DNA from: Thermoplasmata archaeon | GTDB lineage: Archaea; Thermoplasmatota; Thermoplasmata; WALJ01 | DNA: 8,839 bases | NCBI GenBank assembly: GCA_026986305.1 | Contig: JALSOU010000147.1 | Location: 1-8,839, forward strand | Direction of reading: 5' to 3' | Shown here: positions 1-6,141 of the stretch, one piece after another | Position numbering within the stretch: the stretch's first letter is position 1 | Layout of the letters: every line of letters starts with the position of its first letter | The notes under the pieces: model-generated | Told to the model about the DNA's origin: nothing | Database searches by the model: none | The model's input: the letters and a program-made list of their open reading frames with translations, nothing else | Program-made: the position numbers and the translations under genes

Positions 1-753
1 AGATGGCCTCCTATCCCTTCTCTCACCCTTTCTGCTCCTGTCCCTTCTGTCCCTTCTCTCCTTTCTCTTGGCCTCTCTCTGCTTCTGCCTCTCTTCCTTC
101 TTAGCCTGCTCTTCCTTAGCCTTCTGCTCCTCCATGGCCTTCTTTTCCTCTTCTGTGGGCTGCTCTCCAACCTCTATCTCATCCGGAAGTCTGGCATTCG
201 GGTCCATTATCTGAACCGTAACTCCGATAACTCCGGGTTTCAGCTTTGCCACCGCGAATCCCTCGTGCATCCACTTCTCTCTCGGCTCTCCGCAGAACTT
301 TATGTGACCTGCCTTGTACTTCTCTGTCCTGTGCCTCTCTCCTGTGAGTTTTCCCGCTATTATCACCTGACAGCCCTTGGCACCTGCCTCCATTATCCTT
401 CTAACTGTGGAATGGCCTGCCCTCCTGAAGTGCCACCCTCTTTCGAGCGATGACGCGAGCTTTTCAGCCATTATCTGGGCGTTGAGCGCAGGGTTGTCAA
501 CCTCTTCCACCTCAATCTGCGGGTTGTCAAACTTGAATTTTGTGCTAACAGCCTCTGTGAGGTCCTTGATAGCCCCTCCTTTTCTTCCTATAACAAAGCC
601 GGGGCGCTCCACTATGAGAGTTATCCTCGTACCCATAGGGGTCCTCTGGATATCCACTCCACCAAATCCAGCTCTCTTTGTCTTCTCCATCATGTATTCC
701 TTTAGAAGGACCCTGCGTATGTTTTCCTGCACAAATTTCCTTTCATTCGCCAA
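1..753 (-). CDS. rps3: 30S ribosomal protein S3 (uS3), C-terminus cut by window edge
   Basis: Small-subunit protein at the mRNA entry side of the 30S head. The reading frame is open for 251 codons from a TTG at 753 down to base 1. It begins M(TTG)-ANERKFVQENIRR; the N-terminal KH domain has the GRKG loop at residues 56-59 (VIGRKGGAI), and the C-terminal S3 domain runs to about 190. Residues from about 193 form a charged tail, glutamate-rich to about 220 and then mainly arginine and lysine, encoded by a purine-rich, repetitive strand; the true end lies outside the window. TTG is chosen because GGAGGT (760-765) lies 6 nt upstream and the protein then starts where archaeal S3 usually does. The rpl22 stop is only 2 nt upstream, so the two genes are probably coupled. 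Identification is certain; the tail length is unknown. Confidence 0.95.
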   Translation of the reverse strand, partial: MANERKFVQENIRRVLLKEYMMEKTKRAGFGGVDIQRTPMGTRITLIVERPGFVIGRKGGAIKDLTEAVSTKFKFDNPQIEVEEVDNPALNAQIMAEKLASSLERGWHFRRAGHSTVRRIMEAGAKGCQVIIAGKLTGERHRTEKYKAGHIKFCGEPREKWMHEGFAVAKLKPGVIGVTVQIMDPNARLPDEIEVGEQPTEEEKKAMEEQKAKEEQAKKEERQKQREAKRKERRDRRDRSRKGERRDRRPS

Positions 754-755
754 GT

Positions 756-1280
756 TCAGACCTCCGGACTCTCAAGTATTACCTCAATATTCGTCGTCTT
801 CTTATCCCATGGTGTGGATCTTCCATGCGCTCTGGGCATAAAGCCCCTATAAACTCTTCCCGGATGGGCTGCAATGTGCTTTATTACGAGCTCATCTGTG
901 TCCATTCCGAGATAATCTGCGTTGGCTTCAGCAGATTCCAGAAGCTCTAGTATATACTTAGCAGCCTTCACCGGATATCTCCCGGGACCTATGCCTCTTT
1001 TATGTCCTGCACCACTTGTGTATCTCCTGAAAGGCACAGCTCTTTTCAACTTTATTATATCTTGAAGATAATTCTTAGCATCCTGAAGCTTCATGCCCCT
1101 GAGCTCTCTGCAAAGCTCAACTGACTTCTTTCTGGATATTGGTAGGTCTCTACCGATAGCACGGGCCGTCTTTTCAGGGTCTATGGCTATGGAATAGCCC
1201 TTAAAGTGTCTGGGGCCCTTGCTCTCATTTTCCTCGTTTTTTTCCGACTTTTTCTCCTTTTTATCTCTTTTCTCAGCCAT
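756..1280 (-). CDS. rpl22: 50S ribosomal protein L22 (uL22)
   Basis: Large-subunit protein whose long beta-hairpin lines the peptide exit tunnel. It has 174 residues. The archaeal/eukaryotic core starts at about residue 25 (FKGYSIAIDPEKTARAIGRD); the tunnel hairpin is around 85-104 (FRRYTSGAGHKRG then GRYPVKAAK), and the rRNA-binding RAHGRS element is at 150-155. The first ~23 residues are a Lys/Glu low-complexity extension absent from many relatives. The ATG at 1280 is favoured because GGTGG stands 4 nt upstream, just after the rps19 stop (9-nt gap), which places the extension inside the protein. Its own last codons carry the rps3 SD. Member of the rpl3 operon. Confidence 0.97.
   Translation of the reverse strand: MAEKRDKKEKKSEKNEENESKGPRHFKGYSIAIDPEKTARAIGRDLPISRKKSVELCRELRGMKLQDAKNYLQDIIKLKRAVPFRRYTSGAGHKRGIGPGRYPVKAAKYILELLESAEANADYLGMDTDELVIKHIAAHPGRVYRGFMPRAHGRSTPWDKKTTNIEVILESPEV
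760..765 (-). promoter_or_regulatory. Shine-Dalgarno site that fixes the TTG start of rps3
   Basis: On the minus strand GGAGGT lies within the last codons of rpl22, 6 nt before the TTG at 753. No ATG in the S3 frame lies near the expected N-terminus, so this strong SD decides in favour of the rare TTG start. Confidence 0.8.
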
Positions 1281-1289
1281 TTGACCACC

Positions 1290-1757
1290 TTACTTCAGAG
1301 GCATGTACTTGGATGATCTCGTAGCACCCACTCCTGGTCCAGAGTGCTTCACAGGCTTTCTTGTAAGGACGAACTCACCCAAATAGTGTCCGATCATCTC
1401 AGGCATGACAGTTATCTCCTTGAACTCCTTTCCATTGTATATGGCTATCTTCTTTCCAACGAAGCTGGGGAGTATTATCATCTCCCTTCTGTGGGTTCTC
1501 ACAGGTTTGCTTCCATCGCTCTTCTCCATCTTTCTCAGGAAAGCCTGTTCTTCCTCGTTGAATCCTCTCTTTATGCTCCTCCTTACCCTTGCAGGGAAGA
1601 GGGGCAAGAGCTGTTCCATGGACATCTTCTGAAGCTGTTCAAGGGTGTAACCGCGATATGTGAACTCTTTTTTGCGCCTCTCCTGAATCTTGCTCTTCCT
1701 CTTTCTTTCCCTTCTCCTCGCCGCCTTGGCGCTCCCTGTCATCTTAGCCTTTGCCAT
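1290..1757 (-). CDS. rps19: 30S ribosomal protein S19 (uS19)
   Basis: Head protein of the small subunit, near the A-site tRNA and the intersubunit bridges. It has 155 residues. The conserved uS19 core is in the C-terminal half: RTHRREMIILPSFVGKKIAIYNGK at about 87-110 is followed by GHYLGEFVLTRK (123-134) and the diagnostic C-terminus GVGATRSSKYMPLK. Residues 1-30 are strongly basic (RRRERKRKSK); the region up to about 85 is an archaeal/eukaryotic-type N-terminal part absent from the ~90-residue bacterial form. The ATG at 1757 is 1 nt after the rpl2 stop (TGA-T-ATG), and its SD GGAGG (1765-1769) is within the final Arg-Arg codons of rpl2, so coupling is likely. Confidence 0.97.
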   Translation of the reverse strand: MAKAKMTGSAKAARRRERKRKSKIQERRKKEFTYRGYTLEQLQKMSMEQLLPLFPARVRRSIKRGFNEEEQAFLRKMEKSDGSKPVRTHRREMIILPSFVGKKIAIYNGKEFKEITVMPEMIGHYLGEFVLTRKPVKHSGPGVGATRSSKYMPLK

Positions 1758-1758
1758 A

Positions 1759-2454
1759 TCACTTCCTCCTCTTCTTCTTAGGAGACAATCTTCCTACCTT
1801 CTTTCCCGGCGGCATTCCTCTGGCAACAGTGTTTGGTCCTCCAACATGCCTGTGCGAGCCACCTCCGTGTGGATGATCCACCGGGTTCATATTCACTCCG
1901 CTTACCACATACGCCTTCTTAGCCCTGCTCTGATATGCATGAACCTTCTTTCCAGCCTTTGCAAAGGGCTTCTCATCCCTTCCGCCGCCTGAAACTATTC
2001 CAAGGGTTGCTCTGCACCTGTTGTCCAGGGCTTTGAACTCCTTTGAAGGCAGCTGTATGACGGTTTTTTCTCCGTGACTTACTATGAGTGCGGATGTTCC
2101 GGGAGTTCTCACGAGCTTTCCTCCATCTCCCGGCCTTATTTCAACATTGTAAACAGAAGTACCTTCAGGTATTTCTCCTATCGGCATGACATTTCCAAGG
2201 GCTAGAGGGACCATTGAGCCGATCTCTATCTCCTGCCCTACATACATACCATAAGGCGCAAGCATGTTAAACCTCTCTCCTTCAAAGTCTATGATGGCTA
2301 CGGGTGCATAATGGCCGGGGTCATGGATTATATCCACAACCCTTCCTTTTCCCTCTTTGTTCGGGTATCTGATATCGCCTTTGTGCCTGTGGCTAGGTGA
2401 GCGGTATGTGGGGCTTCCGTGCCCTCTGCTCTGAACAATTATCCTTTTACCCAT
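1759..2454 (-). CDS. rpl2: 50S ribosomal protein L2 (uL2)
   Basis: Large-subunit protein needed for subunit joining and for peptidyl-transferase centre assembly. It has 231 residues, close to the usual archaeal ~240. Visible are the RNA-binding SH3/OB-like part (about 35-110, including APYGMYVGQEIEIG) and the C-terminal domain with the invariant VNMNPVDHPHGGGSHRH (187-203). H194 corresponds to the conserved histidine of the DHPHGGG signature (His229 in E. coli). The lysine-rich tail KKKRRK also encodes the rps19 SD. The ATG at 2454 has GGTGG 6 nt upstream, placed just after the rpl23 stop (11-nt gap). Fourth gene of the operon. Confidence 0.98.
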   Translation of the reverse strand: MGKRIIVQSRGHGSPTYRSPSHRHKGDIRYPNKEGKGRVVDIIHDPGHYAPVAIIDFEGERFNMLAPYGMYVGQEIEIGSMVPLALGNVMPIGEIPEGTSVYNVEIRPGDGGKLVRTPGTSALIVSHGEKTVIQLPSKEFKALDNRCRATLGIVSGGGRDEKPFAKAGKKVHAYQSRAKKAYVVSGVNMNPVDHPHGGGSHRHVGGPNTVARGMPPGKKVGRLSPKKKRRK

Positions 2455-2465
2455 GAGATACCACC

Positions 2466-2726
2466 TCAGAACACTCCTATCCTCATGCCGACCTCCTCTG
2501 CGGAGTACTCTGGCTTGAGTTTCACAATCGCCTTCTTACCGTGCTTAGTTATCATGGTGTTCACTGACTCAACCTCTACCTGAAATATCTCCTCTATAGC
2601 CTTCTTTATCTCTTCTTTGCTTGCTGTTTTCTTCACTATGAACTGGAGCTTATTTTCCCTGTCCATCATAAACAGGGCTCTTTCTGTGACATACGGGTGA
2701 AGTATGATCTCATACGGGTCCTTCAT
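2466..2726 (-). CDS. rpl23: 50S ribosomal protein L23 (uL23)
   Basis: Exit-tunnel rim protein and docking site for SRP and other nascent-chain factors. It has 86 residues from the ATG at 2726: MKDPYEIILHPYVTERALF, an alpha/beta core, and the C-terminal VKLKPEYSAEEVGMRIGVF, a length typical for archaea. A GTG three codons further up (2735) keeps the frame open, but it lies inside the GGGGGTGG SD. The ATG sits 5 nt after that SD and overlaps the rpl4 stop as ATGA, the usual coupled arrangement, so I prefer 2726. Confidence 0.95.
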   Translation of the reverse strand: MKDPYEIILHPYVTERALFMMDRENKLQFIVKKTASKEEIKKAIEEIFQVEVESVNTMITKHGKKAIVKLKPEYSAEEVGMRIGVF

Positions 2727-3487
2727 GCCGTCCACCCCCTAATCTCTTCAAGGGCTTTCTGGCTTATCAGCATCAATCTACCGGGATCTCCGCCGGGAGC
2801 GAGAGCCTCAACATTCAGCTGTGAGGGTACTGCAACATCAACGCCTTCCAGATTTCTGAATGCTTTGAGGGCATTATCTCTGTTTGAGACCACGACGAGT
2901 ACGCTCTTAGCTCTTTTGTACCTGCGACCTCTCATCTTTCCTCTTCCTGCCCTTATATGCTTTCTCGCCTTGGCCCTTTCAACATCTTCATAGATGCCGA
3001 GATTCTGCAGTACCTCTATAGCCTCCTTTGTGGTCTTTATCTCCTCAATCTTGTCTTCAACAACAACAGGGAGCGTGAGCTTCTCTGAGAACCTGTGCCC
3101 TCTCTTCCTAACTATTTCAGGTATTGCGGTGGCGGAGAGCGCTGAGAATCTAGCTAGGCGCATCTCCTTCCTGTTCACTTTCTCCTTCCATATCTTCTCC
3201 ACCTTCGGAGGGTGGGCTCTCCTTCCGCCAACATTGTTAGGGGACTCAGCAGCCCTGCTGCTGTCCTTTATCCTTTGAACTCTCGCCACTCCTCTGCCTT
3301 TTCCCCATGTTTCAACAGAGTGCCTCATTCCTGCTTCAGGAGATGGCCCATAGGGCTGCCTCCTGTTGGATCTTATTGCGTTGAATGCCTTTCTTATGAT
3401 GTCTATGCGAACCTCTGTGGAAAAGACCTGCGGAAGTTCCACGGATTTCTTCTTCTTACCCTTCAATGAATAGAGATTGACCTGCAT
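2723..3487 (-). CDS. rpl4: 50S ribosomal protein L4 (uL4)
   Basis: Large-subunit protein with a long loop reaching the exit-tunnel constriction. It has 254 residues. The tunnel loop is approximately residues 42-100, rich in Arg and Gly (RRQPYGPSPEAGMRHSVETW, then GKGRGVARVQRIKDSSRAA and NNVGGRRAHPPK). The globular C-terminal half includes RGRKMRG-like basic patches near 190 and DNALKAFRNLEGVDV near 215. The ATG at 3487 starts 3 nt after the rpl3 stop, in the same frame, behind the tandem stops TGA-TAG; an SD-like GGGGGTG lies in the last rpl3 codons. In bacteria L4 represses its own S10 operon. I see nothing that proves this here, although the rpl3 leader is structured. Confidence 0.97.
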   Translation of the reverse strand: MQVNLYSLKGKKKKSVELPQVFSTEVRIDIIRKAFNAIRSNRRQPYGPSPEAGMRHSVETWGKGRGVARVQRIKDSSRAAESPNNVGGRRAHPPKVEKIWKEKVNRKEMRLARFSALSATAIPEIVRKRGHRFSEKLTLPVVVEDKIEEIKTTKEAIEVLQNLGIYEDVERAKARKHIRAGRGKMRGRRYKRAKSVLVVVSNRDNALKAFRNLEGVDVAVPSQLNVEALAPGGDPGRLMLISQKALEEIRGWTA

Positions 3488-3490
3488 CTA

Positions 3491-4489
3491 TCACACCCCC
3501 TGCTTTGACTCCAGAGAGATGTACCTTATCTCCGGAGCGACAGTCTCTCCTCTGAACCTCACTGCATCTCTAAACCTAACCAGTCTCTTGGCAGGCCCAG
3601 GTATTGATCCATGGAGAACAACATATTTGTTCCTTACCATCCCGTAGTGGAGGAATCCGCCTTTTGGATTTATCTCCTCAGGGTTTTCTCCTATGAGCAG
3701 GACCCTCTTGTTGTACTCGGTCCTGTGGTGATACCCTGTCTGACCTGCCTGAGGCACTGTGGGCTTCACATATCCCGGCCTTTTTGGACCTGCGGTACCC
3801 ACCTTTCTCCTCTTCTTGCTGTTCTTATGGGATAGAATCCTTATTCCCCATCTCTTAACAGCACCCTGCCAGCCCTTTCCTTTGGTTACTGCCATAACAT
3901 CAACCATCTTTCCGGGCTGGACGAAATCGGTTATATCAACCTCTTTGCCGAGGATTTTCTTAGCGTAATCTATCCTTTCCTGCAGGGTTCCTCCCCCTAT
4001 TCTCAGTTCCATTATGTCAGGCACCTTCTTCGGTACGCCTGTTATCTTCTTAGGCTGTGTGTATGCTATTACCCTTACATCCTCAACCTCGTCCAGATTT
4101 ATCTCTTTGAGAGCCTCGTCTATCTTTCTGGTTTTCTTGGGAATAGGCAGTCTCTCTTTCAACTCTTTGTCCAGCTTCTTGGCCCAGACCTCTGTTATGA
4201 CCCTTAAACCATAGGGCTCCCTGCCGTAGAACCTCACGGCGGCCACCTTCATAGGGGGAACTTCCACCACAGTCACAGGGACCATGACTTCCTGTCCTGC
4301 AGTGGTACTTTTCTTCCTATAGTCAACTATGAAGGCGTGGGTCATTCCAGCCTTATACCCTGCAAAGCCCTGTATCCTCGGGCCTTCTGCCGGCTCTGGC
4401 CATGTCTTTATATGCGGTATATGCGACTTAGCTCTCTTCCTAGGGCTAAAGCCATGAGAGCCTCTCTTCGGAGCATGTGGTTTCGCCAT
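3491..4489 (-). CDS. rpl3: 50S ribosomal protein L3 (uL3), first gene of the operon
   Basis: Early-assembly large-subunit protein whose extension approaches the peptidyl-transferase centre. It has 332 residues, the normal archaeal/eukaryotic size (bacterial L3 is ~210). The N-terminus is MAKPHAPKRGSHGFSPRKRA. The core holds GFAGYKAGMTHAF (41-53), GKGWQGAVKRWG (204-215) and the central-extension signature QTGYHHRTEYNKR (250-262), whose histidine pair matches the conserved GYHHRTE of eukaryotic L3. The ATG at 4489 follows a full GGAGGT (4495-4500) with 5-nt spacing. The gene opens the cluster with no S10 upstream, as is usual in archaea. Its ~125-nt leader is predicted to be highly structured. 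Confidence 0.98.
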   Translation of the reverse strand: MAKPHAPKRGSHGFSPRKRAKSHIPHIKTWPEPAEGPRIQGFAGYKAGMTHAFIVDYRKKSTTAGQEVMVPVTVVEVPPMKVAAVRFYGREPYGLRVITEVWAKKLDKELKERLPIPKKTRKIDEALKEINLDEVEDVRVIAYTQPKKITGVPKKVPDIMELRIGGGTLQERIDYAKKILGKEVDITDFVQPGKMVDVMAVTKGKGWQGAVKRWGIRILSHKNSKKRRKVGTAGPKRPGYVKPTVPQAGQTGYHHRTEYNKRVLLIGENPEEINPKGGFLHYGMVRNKYVVLHGSIPGPAKRLVRFRDAVRFRGETVAPEIRYISLESKQGV

Positions 4490-4496
4490 TTTTTAC

Positions 4497-4508
4497 CTCC
4501 TTTTGGAG
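4497..4508 (-). promoter_or_regulatory. Small hairpin covering the rpl3 Shine-Dalgarno
   Basis: On the minus strand CTCC (4508-4505), an AAAA loop and GGAG (4500-4497) form a 4-bp hairpin; the 3' arm is most of the rpl3 SD (GGAGGT, 4500-4495). This could mask ribosome binding. It is short and may open readily, so a regulatory role is inference only. Confidence 0.4.
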
Positions 4509-4521
4509 TTTTACGCGCGTG

Positions 4522-4610
4522 TCAGCCGTAACGCTTTTCAACGCTCAAAACACCACATAAGTGGCGTTGTGCGGGGTTGCTCAAGGCATTGCCCCTTTGC
4601 GTTTGGCTAA
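4522..4610 (-). promoter_or_regulatory. Predicted three-way-junction RNA in the rpl3 leader
   Basis: Read on the minus strand, the 89 nt fold as nested helices. P1 pairs TTAGCC (4610-4605) with GGCTGA (4527-4522). P1b pairs AACGC (4603-4599) with GCGTT (4534-4530). Inside are P2, GGGG (4595-4592) with CCCC (4576-4573), extendable by CAA/TTG, and P3, CAACGC (4569-4564) with GCGTTG (4544-4539). Junction linkers are AAA, GCA and AAAA. An 8-bp hairpin AACGCCAC/GTGGTGTT (4568-4561 with 4556-4549) competes with P3. G-U pairs at 4609/4523 and 4565/4552 work only as minus-strand RNA. The element begins about where the promoter places the transcript start and ends about 21 nt before the SD. I do not recognise it as a known family. 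An r-protein autoregulatory site is the obvious hypothesis. Confidence 0.5.
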
Positions 4611-4640
4611 CTACTGAGGGTTTGGGAGGAAAAGTTACGG

Positions 4641-4648
4641 TATATAAA
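4641..4648 (-). promoter_or_regulatory. TATA box of the rpl3 ribosomal operon
   Basis: TTTATATA on the minus strand predicts initiation roughly 25-30 nt further on, at about 4612-4620, giving a leader of about 125 nt before the rpl3 ATG at 4489. The same bases read TATATAAA on the plus strand, so the box could also fire toward the AMMECR1 gene, although that gene has a better-placed box of its own. Confidence 0.6.
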
Positions 4649-4688
4649 GGTTGCGAGGGCATTATTAGAACTGTGGGCAAATCTGCAG

Positions 4689-4700
4689 GAAAGCTTTATA
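4689..4700 (+). promoter_or_regulatory. BRE/TATA promoter of the AMMECR1 gene
   Basis: The 12-mer GAAAGCTTTATA combines a purine-rich BRE-like part with TTTATA. The start codon at 4725 lies 30 nt after the first T, about where transcription should start, so the mRNA is probably leaderless. The identical 12-mer occurs upstream of egsA (8217-8228) at nearly the same spacing. Confidence 0.65.
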
Positions 4701-4724
4701 TCTCTATTGAGGGTAGAATGAGCG

Positions 4725-5324
4725 ATGTACTCTGATGAAGAAGGCGAGATCGCTGTGAAGGCTGCCAGAAAGGTGATAGACTCATATGTAGGTGAAGGAA
4801 GTATTCCAGAGATTGAATTTCCGCCCTCTTTTGATAGGCCCAGCGGGGTTTTTACAACAATAAACACCTATCCAGAGAGGATGCTCAGGGGTTGCATAGG
4901 CTTTCCCGGGCCATATTTCCCTCTGAAAGAGGCTCTTGTGAAGAGCGCCATAGAGGCAGCCACTTCTGACCCTAGATTCTATCCTCTGGCCCCTGAAGAG
5001 CTGGACCACATAGTTGTGGAGGTTAGCCTTCTAACCCCTCCTAGGCTAATAGAGGTGAAAAATCCGAAGGAATACCTTAAAAAGATAGTAGTGGGAAGAG
5101 ATGGACTCATCGTGCAGAAAGGCTTCGCCAGAGGCCTTCTACTGCCGCAGGTTCCTGTGGAGGAAAACTGGGATGTGGAGGACTTTCTGAGAGGTACATG
5201 CATGAAGGCGGGTCTGCCGGCTAACTGCTGGAAGGATCGAAAAACAAAGATATTCTCCTTTTCAGGCGAGGTTTTTTCTGAAAAGACGCCGAGAGGTGAG
5301 ATATACAGGAAAGAACTCATATGA
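4725..5324 (+). CDS. AMMECR1-domain protein, biochemical role unknown
   Basis: It has 199 residues spanning the whole AMMECR1 domain. Signatures are the strictly conserved LRGCIG (54-59, with C57), a preceding FTTINTYPE, SDPRFYPLAPEEL (81-93), VVEVSLLTPPRLIEV (97-111), GRDGLIVQKGFARGLLLPQV (124-143) and a C-terminal ENWDVEDFLRGTCMKAGLP block. Family members are soluble, occur in archaea, bacteria and eukaryotes, and in some genomes sit with or are fused to MEMO and radical-SAM proteins; neither partner is present here. No signal peptide or membrane helix is visible. The ATG at 4725 is chosen from the TATA distance; an ATG at 4718 gives only five codons. The gene is divergent from the ribosomal operon, and its 3' end overlaps speE by 8 nt. 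Confidence 0.93.
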   Translation: MYSDEEGEIAVKAARKVIDSYVGEGSIPEIEFPPSFDRPSGVFTTINTYPERMLRGCIGFPGPYFPLKEALVKSAIEAATSDPRFYPLAPEELDHIVVEVSLLTPPRLIEVKNPKEYLKKIVVGRDGLIVQKGFARGLLLPQVPVEENWDVEDFLRGTCMKAGLPANCWKDRKTKIFSFSGEVFSEKTPRGEIYRKELI

Positions 5325-6141
5325 GGCCTATTTTTTCCCTCAAAAATCTGGGCAAATAGAGCATGGAGATGTGCCTTTCAGGGTCATAATATCTAGTATC
5401 TATGGACTTCGCCCTGTTGAGGTCTATCTTCTCAAAATCCACCCCTCCTTTTATACCAACAACAAAGTTCCAAGGAGGTGCATAGCCTATGACCACAAAA
5501 CCGAAGGCGTAAGCCTCTCCCATTGCTTCTTTCATGTTGTTGTATGCCTTTACGAATTCATCTACATGAAAATAAGAGCCGCCCGCCTGAGTGATTACGA
5601 TTCCTTTTTCATTCAGAATATCCCTGCATGAGGAGTAGAAATCCACGCTGAACAGAGAAATCGCTGGCCCAACAGGATCTGTTGAATCTATGATTATCAC
5701 ATCGAAGCGCTCTCCTGTCTCCTTTACATATCTTATGCCGTCGCCGATTATCAGCTCCGTTCTTGGATCCTCAAATGCCCCTTCATCTATGGGAACATGC
5801 TCTCTTACTGTTTCTACAACCTCTTTATCTATCTCAACCATCACCGCTTTCTCGACTGGATGCTTAAGAACCTCACGGAGAGCTCCTCCATCGCCACCGC
5901 CGATTATCAGGACCTTCTTAGGATTTGGGTGTGAGAGCATAGGGGGGTGGACCAGTGCCTCATGGTAGGTCCTTTCCCAGCTCTCCACGAACTGTATGGC
6001 CCCGTCTAGAACCAGCATCTTTCCTGAGTTTTCAGTCTCGTATAGCTCTATTTTCTGATACTGGCTCTTTTTCTCAAGAATCTTGCGCTTTACACGGAAA
6101 CTTACTCCGTAATCTCCGTACCACTCTGTGAATTCACTCAT
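5317..6141 (-). CDS. speE: Polyamine aminopropyltransferase (spermidine synthase family)
   Basis: Transfers the aminopropyl group of decarboxylated S-adenosylmethionine to an amine acceptor: putrescine to give spermidine, or in some archaea agmatine or longer amines. It has 274 residues, the family's usual size. The order is an N-terminal beta region (WYGDYGVSFRV, VLDGAIQFVESWERTYHE), the Rossmann methyltransferase-like core with GGGDGG (81-86), acidic VEID (102-105), IIGDGIRYV (131-139), the catalytic DSTDPVGPA (152-160; D152 and D155), and C-terminal PPWNFVVGIK. Where bacterial enzymes commonly have YCQGE, this has TQAGGSY, so the acceptor cannot be assumed to be putrescine. The start overlaps the speD stop by 8 nt (ATGAGTGA) with only a weak SD, suggesting coupled translation. 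Confidence 0.93.
   Translation of the reverse strand: MSEFTEWYGDYGVSFRVKRKILEKKSQYQKIELYETENSGKMLVLDGAIQFVESWERTYHEALVHPPMLSHPNPKKVLIIGGGDGGALREVLKHPVEKAVMVEIDKEVVETVREHVPIDEGAFEDPRTELIIGDGIRYVKETGERFDVIIIDSTDPVGPAISLFSVDFYSSCRDILNEKGIVITQAGGSYFHVDEFVKAYNNMKEAMGEAYAFGFVVIGYAPPWNFVVGIKGGVDFEKIDLNRAKSIDTRYYDPERHISMLYLPRFLREKIGLI

Noticed and set aside
1..130. Pyrimidine-rich repetitive plus-strand DNA as a non-coding repeat
   Set aside because: On the minus strand it is an unbroken continuation of the rps3 frame encoding Arg/Lys/Glu codons.
377..841. 154-codon plus-strand open frame opposite rps3 and rpl22
   Set aside because: It is a shadow of the ribosomal genes, with no recognisable protein features and no promoter or SD; the same applies to the other plus-strand frames across 265-4531.
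4522..4610. The rpl3 leader as a C/D-box, H/ACA or tRNA-like independent ncRNA
   Set aside because: A CTGA (box D-like) is present at 4525-4522, but there is no box C near the 5' end, no paired ACA-tailed hairpins, and no cloverleaf with T-arm bases. A cis leader fits the promoter and SD positions better.
4718..4735. ATG at 4718 as the AMMECR1 start
   Set aside because: It is out of frame and stops after five codons (MSDVL). The ATG at 4725 opens the family-matching frame.
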